Shown piece by piece: positions 62,774 to 64,000 of a stretch of DNA of 64,000 nucleotides. The stretch covers positions 62,001-126,000 of the forward strand of contig NZ_JABBGJ010000031.1 in the NCBI RefSeq assembly GCF_012927345.1, read 5' to 3'. Numbering within the stretch: position 1 is the first letter of the stretch; every line of letters starts with the position of its first letter. The DNA comes from Paraburkholderia polaris. Lineage in GTDB: Bacteria; Pseudomonadota; Gammaproteobacteria; Burkholderiales; Burkholderiaceae. The notes under the pieces were generated by a model. That model saw only the letters and a list, made by a program, of their open reading frames with translations. It ran no database searches and was not told the origin of the DNA. Both the position numbers and the translations under genes were made by a program.

Positions 62774-63019
62774 TTATCCGCGCGGTGACTTGTGGGCGCC
62801 GAGCAGGTAGTTGTTGTTGATCCACTGCTTCGCCCATTCAATGCCGCGTTCGTAGGCTTGGGCTCGATAGACGCGGTTGCCGAGGTCAGTGAAGATGAAC
62901 CGCTCGTCACCACGCGAGACGATCACGCCCGAGACGAAGAGCCGCTGATTCGCCAAAATGGTCGGTGACGCCTCGATTTTCCAGCCTTCGTACTCCGCGA
63001 ACCGGTTCACGCGTTTCAT
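62774..63019 (-). CDS. Hypothetical protein, 81 residues
   Basis: GGAGGTTGCC precedes the start at 63019. A small beta domain (WKIEASPTILANQRLFVSGV, DERFIFTDLGNRVYRAQAYE). The stop is adjacent to a CGGAAAA box. No family recognised. Confidence 0.6.
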   Translation of the reverse strand: MKRVNRFAEYEGWKIEASPTILANQRLFVSGVIVSRGDERFIFTDLGNRVYRAQAYERGIEWAKQWINNNYLLGAHKSPRG

Positions 63020-63051
63020 GGCAACCTCCGACTGCAGATTCGTTTGATCTA

Positions 63052-63126
63052 CTACGAGCATACCAGGGAAAGCGTGTCGATTTCACCGTTCGACGCGTCG
63101 CGCAAATCAATTTCCATTTTGATCAT
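63052..63126 (-). CDS. Possible micro-protein, 24 residues
   Basis: A 24-codon frame, MIKMEIDLRDASNGEIDTLS and VCS, with an excellent AAGGAAAAGGACA site. Whether so short a product matters is unclear; it could be a leader. Confidence 0.35.
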   Translation of the reverse strand: MIKMEIDLRDASNGEIDTLSLVCS

Positions 63127-63141
63127 TGTCCTTTTCCTTGC

Positions 63142-63343
63142 TCATTCAGTGACGGCTTCCGAGCGAAACTGGATGCTTAGTGAAACCATCGAATCCTTTC
63201 CGCACGACGGACAAGTGACCTGATCGACAAAAACCAGACAGATCGCCTTCGGCGCAGGCGCCCGCTGCTGCGCTTTCGAAGCGATTGTGTTCCTTGCACC
63301 AAGGACACTTCCAGTCGTCAATGGAGATGGTCGGTCGTGGCAT
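63142..63343 (-). pseudogene. Zinc-ribbon protein gene with a frameshift
   Basis: The first frame encodes MPRPTISIDDWKCPWCKEHN. The matching second half, AICLVFVDQVTCPSCGKDSM to SEAVTE, lies in another frame. CPWC and CPSC are the two halves of one zinc ribbon, so a shift between about 63255 and 63280 has split the gene (202 bases, 3n+1). CGGAAAAGC precedes the ATG. Confidence 0.65.
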
Positions 63344-63357
63344 TTCGCTTTTCCGAT

Positions 63358-63618
63358 TCAAAACGGTAGTACGGGGTGTGCTTTCTTATACGCCTCTTGC
63401 CGAGCCATTCCGCGCATATCTTCGGAAAGCTCCAGGCACCGCTTTTCGTCGGTGAGAACGTGGCCAGTCGGTGCATTGCGACAACCCCAAAATACGCCGG
63501 CCGTCAACGTATCAACTTGTTTGCTCGCCATCGCGCTTTTCGTCGCCGTGAACGCAATGAGCGCTCCGAGTAACAGCCCAGCAACAGCACCGCAGACGAA
63601 CGTTTTATTGAGTCTCAT
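63358..63618 (-). CDS. Exported or anchored protein, 86 residues
   Basis: An N-terminal helix (VCGAVAGLLLGALIAFTATK) is followed by a soluble part with two Cys (VFWGCRNAP, KRCLELSED). CGGAAAAGC immediately precedes the ATG. Function unknown. Confidence 0.6.
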   Translation of the reverse strand: MRLNKTFVCGAVAGLLLGALIAFTATKSAMASKQVDTLTAGVFWGCRNAPTGHVLTDEKRCLELSEDMRGMARQEAYKKAHPVLPF

Positions 63619-63632
63619 GCTTTTCCGCTTCG

Positions 63633-63884
63633 TTAATCGTGACTGCCGTTTATGCGATATATCGTGTTGTCAATTTCTGCCTGCGCCTGCTTCAGGTGCG
63701 TACACAGGCGTCGCGGCCCTTCTGAGTCGCCGCATTTGCTCTCTGCTATCGCCAACTGAATCTGGTCGTTCGCGGCACGAGCGGCCGCCAGCTGCGACTC
63801 TTTGTCGTCGTTGGACGTTTGATGCTGGCTGCAACCATATGCAAGCGCTGCGACGAGCGCAACGATGTAATTGGCGGTCCTCAT
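63633..63884 (-). CDS. Small lipoprotein, 83 residues
   Basis: The signal peptide has a lipobox (VALVAALAYGC). The mature part is helical (ESQLAAARAANDQIQLAIAE) with two Cys (SKCGD, RRLCTHL). It recalls Rz1-like or entry-exclusion type small lipoproteins, but no firm assignment is possible. The start overlaps the stop of the upstream gene in ATGA. Confidence 0.6.
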   Translation of the reverse strand: MRTANYIVALVAALAYGCSQHQTSNDDKESQLAAARAANDQIQLAIAESKCGDSEGPRRLCTHLKQAQAEIDNTIYRINGSHD

Positions 63885-64000
63885 CCACTCGGACCAGTAT
63901 CTCCGTTGATGGCAATGTGCGAGATATGCCAACCCGTATCTGTTTTTCGTACATTGAGAGTCACGTTCGAACCAAATCGCCGGGTATAGAACTTAAATCT
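63881..64000 (-). CDS. 3' end of a gene running out of the window
   Basis: The last 39 codons of a frame (FYTRRFGSNVTLNVRKTDTG, WHISHIAINGDTGPSG) with a TGA overlapping the next start. The 5' part lies beyond 64000. No family can be named. Confidence 0.6.
   Translation of the reverse strand, partial: RFKFYTRRFGSNVTLNVRKTDTGWHISHIAINGDTGPSG

Larger units (their letters stand above)
57816..63627 (-). repeat. Dispersed CGGAAAA box between small genes
   Basis: TTTTCCG on the plus strand (CGGAAAA in the transcript) occurs at 57816, 58275, 58733, 59108, 59673, 60806, 61049, 61155, 61781, 62511, 62767, 63349 and 63621. Each lies between genes and most fall 0-6 bases after a stop codon. The longer form CGGAAAAGC is common. 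Some copies are near enough to act as Shine-Dalgarno sites, others are too far from the next start. Confidence 0.6.

Noticed and set aside
1..64000. CRISPR array, tRNA, rRNA or integrase
   Set aside because: I saw no regularly spaced direct repeats, no cloverleaf with conserved tRNA bases, no rRNA sequence and no recombinase motif.

Overview
The window looks like accessory DNA of a Burkholderiales bacterium (Burkholderia, Paraburkholderia or Caballeronia type), most likely part of a large plasmid or an integrated plasmid-like island. The evidence is a Burkholderia-style Gram-negative porin, a DUF4148 exported protein, several LysR regulators, high GC content and a PRTRC gene set. I found no rRNA, tRNA, CRISPR array, replication initiator or conjugation gene.

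Positions 1-23.6 kb form a catabolic region scarred by rearrangement. It holds a CocE-type hydrolase with an MFS transporter, a LysR regulator convergent with an acyl-CoA ligase, a porin, and a long minus-strand aromatic cluster. That cluster encodes gamma-resorcylate decarboxylase, hydroxyquinol 1,2-dioxygenase, maleylacetate reductase, an FAH-family hydrolase, a VOC dioxygenase and a ferredoxin-NAD(P)H reductase, with a divergent LysR gene. Together they suggest gamma-resorcylate -> resorcinol -> hydroxyquinol -> maleylacetate -> 3-oxoadipate, but no resorcinol hydroxylase oxygenase is present. A tetR-lysR-ligase block occurs twice in inverted orientation, and each copy has lost different genes. 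Fragments of IS3-like and IS6-like transposases lie nearby.

Positions 24-36.6 kb are a plasmid-backbone-like block centred on a PRTRC module (ParB, E, C, F, B, A, ThiF). Here C is ubiquitin-like, B is E2-like with a candidate active-site Cys, A carries a JAMM motif and ThiF is E1-like. A frameshifted NERD nuclease gene and a YedK/HMCES-family gene follow on the plus strand.

Positions 36.8-54 kb hold a minus-strand series of mostly unrecognised genes. It starts with a 1045-residue fusion of an N6-adenine methyltransferase and an SF2 helicase, and includes a PemK/MazF-like protein and a second methyltransferase. Many of these genes share an elaborate 5' leader. Six loci carry a TANNNT hexamer at fixed distance from a conserved stem-loop. 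Four of these lead into the start of a gene through a terminator-like hairpin, which is well formed in three. A GC-rich hairpin and a stem that buries the Shine-Dalgarno sequence follow, and the stem is kept by compensatory changes. This is the most novel-looking signal in the window.

Positions 54-64 kb hold one plus-strand gene of unknown function, an AIM24-family gene, then about twenty very small minus-strand genes (membrane, exported and zinc-ribbon-like proteins). The sequence CGGAAAA recurs right after their stop codons. Several genes carry single frameshifts or in-frame stops.
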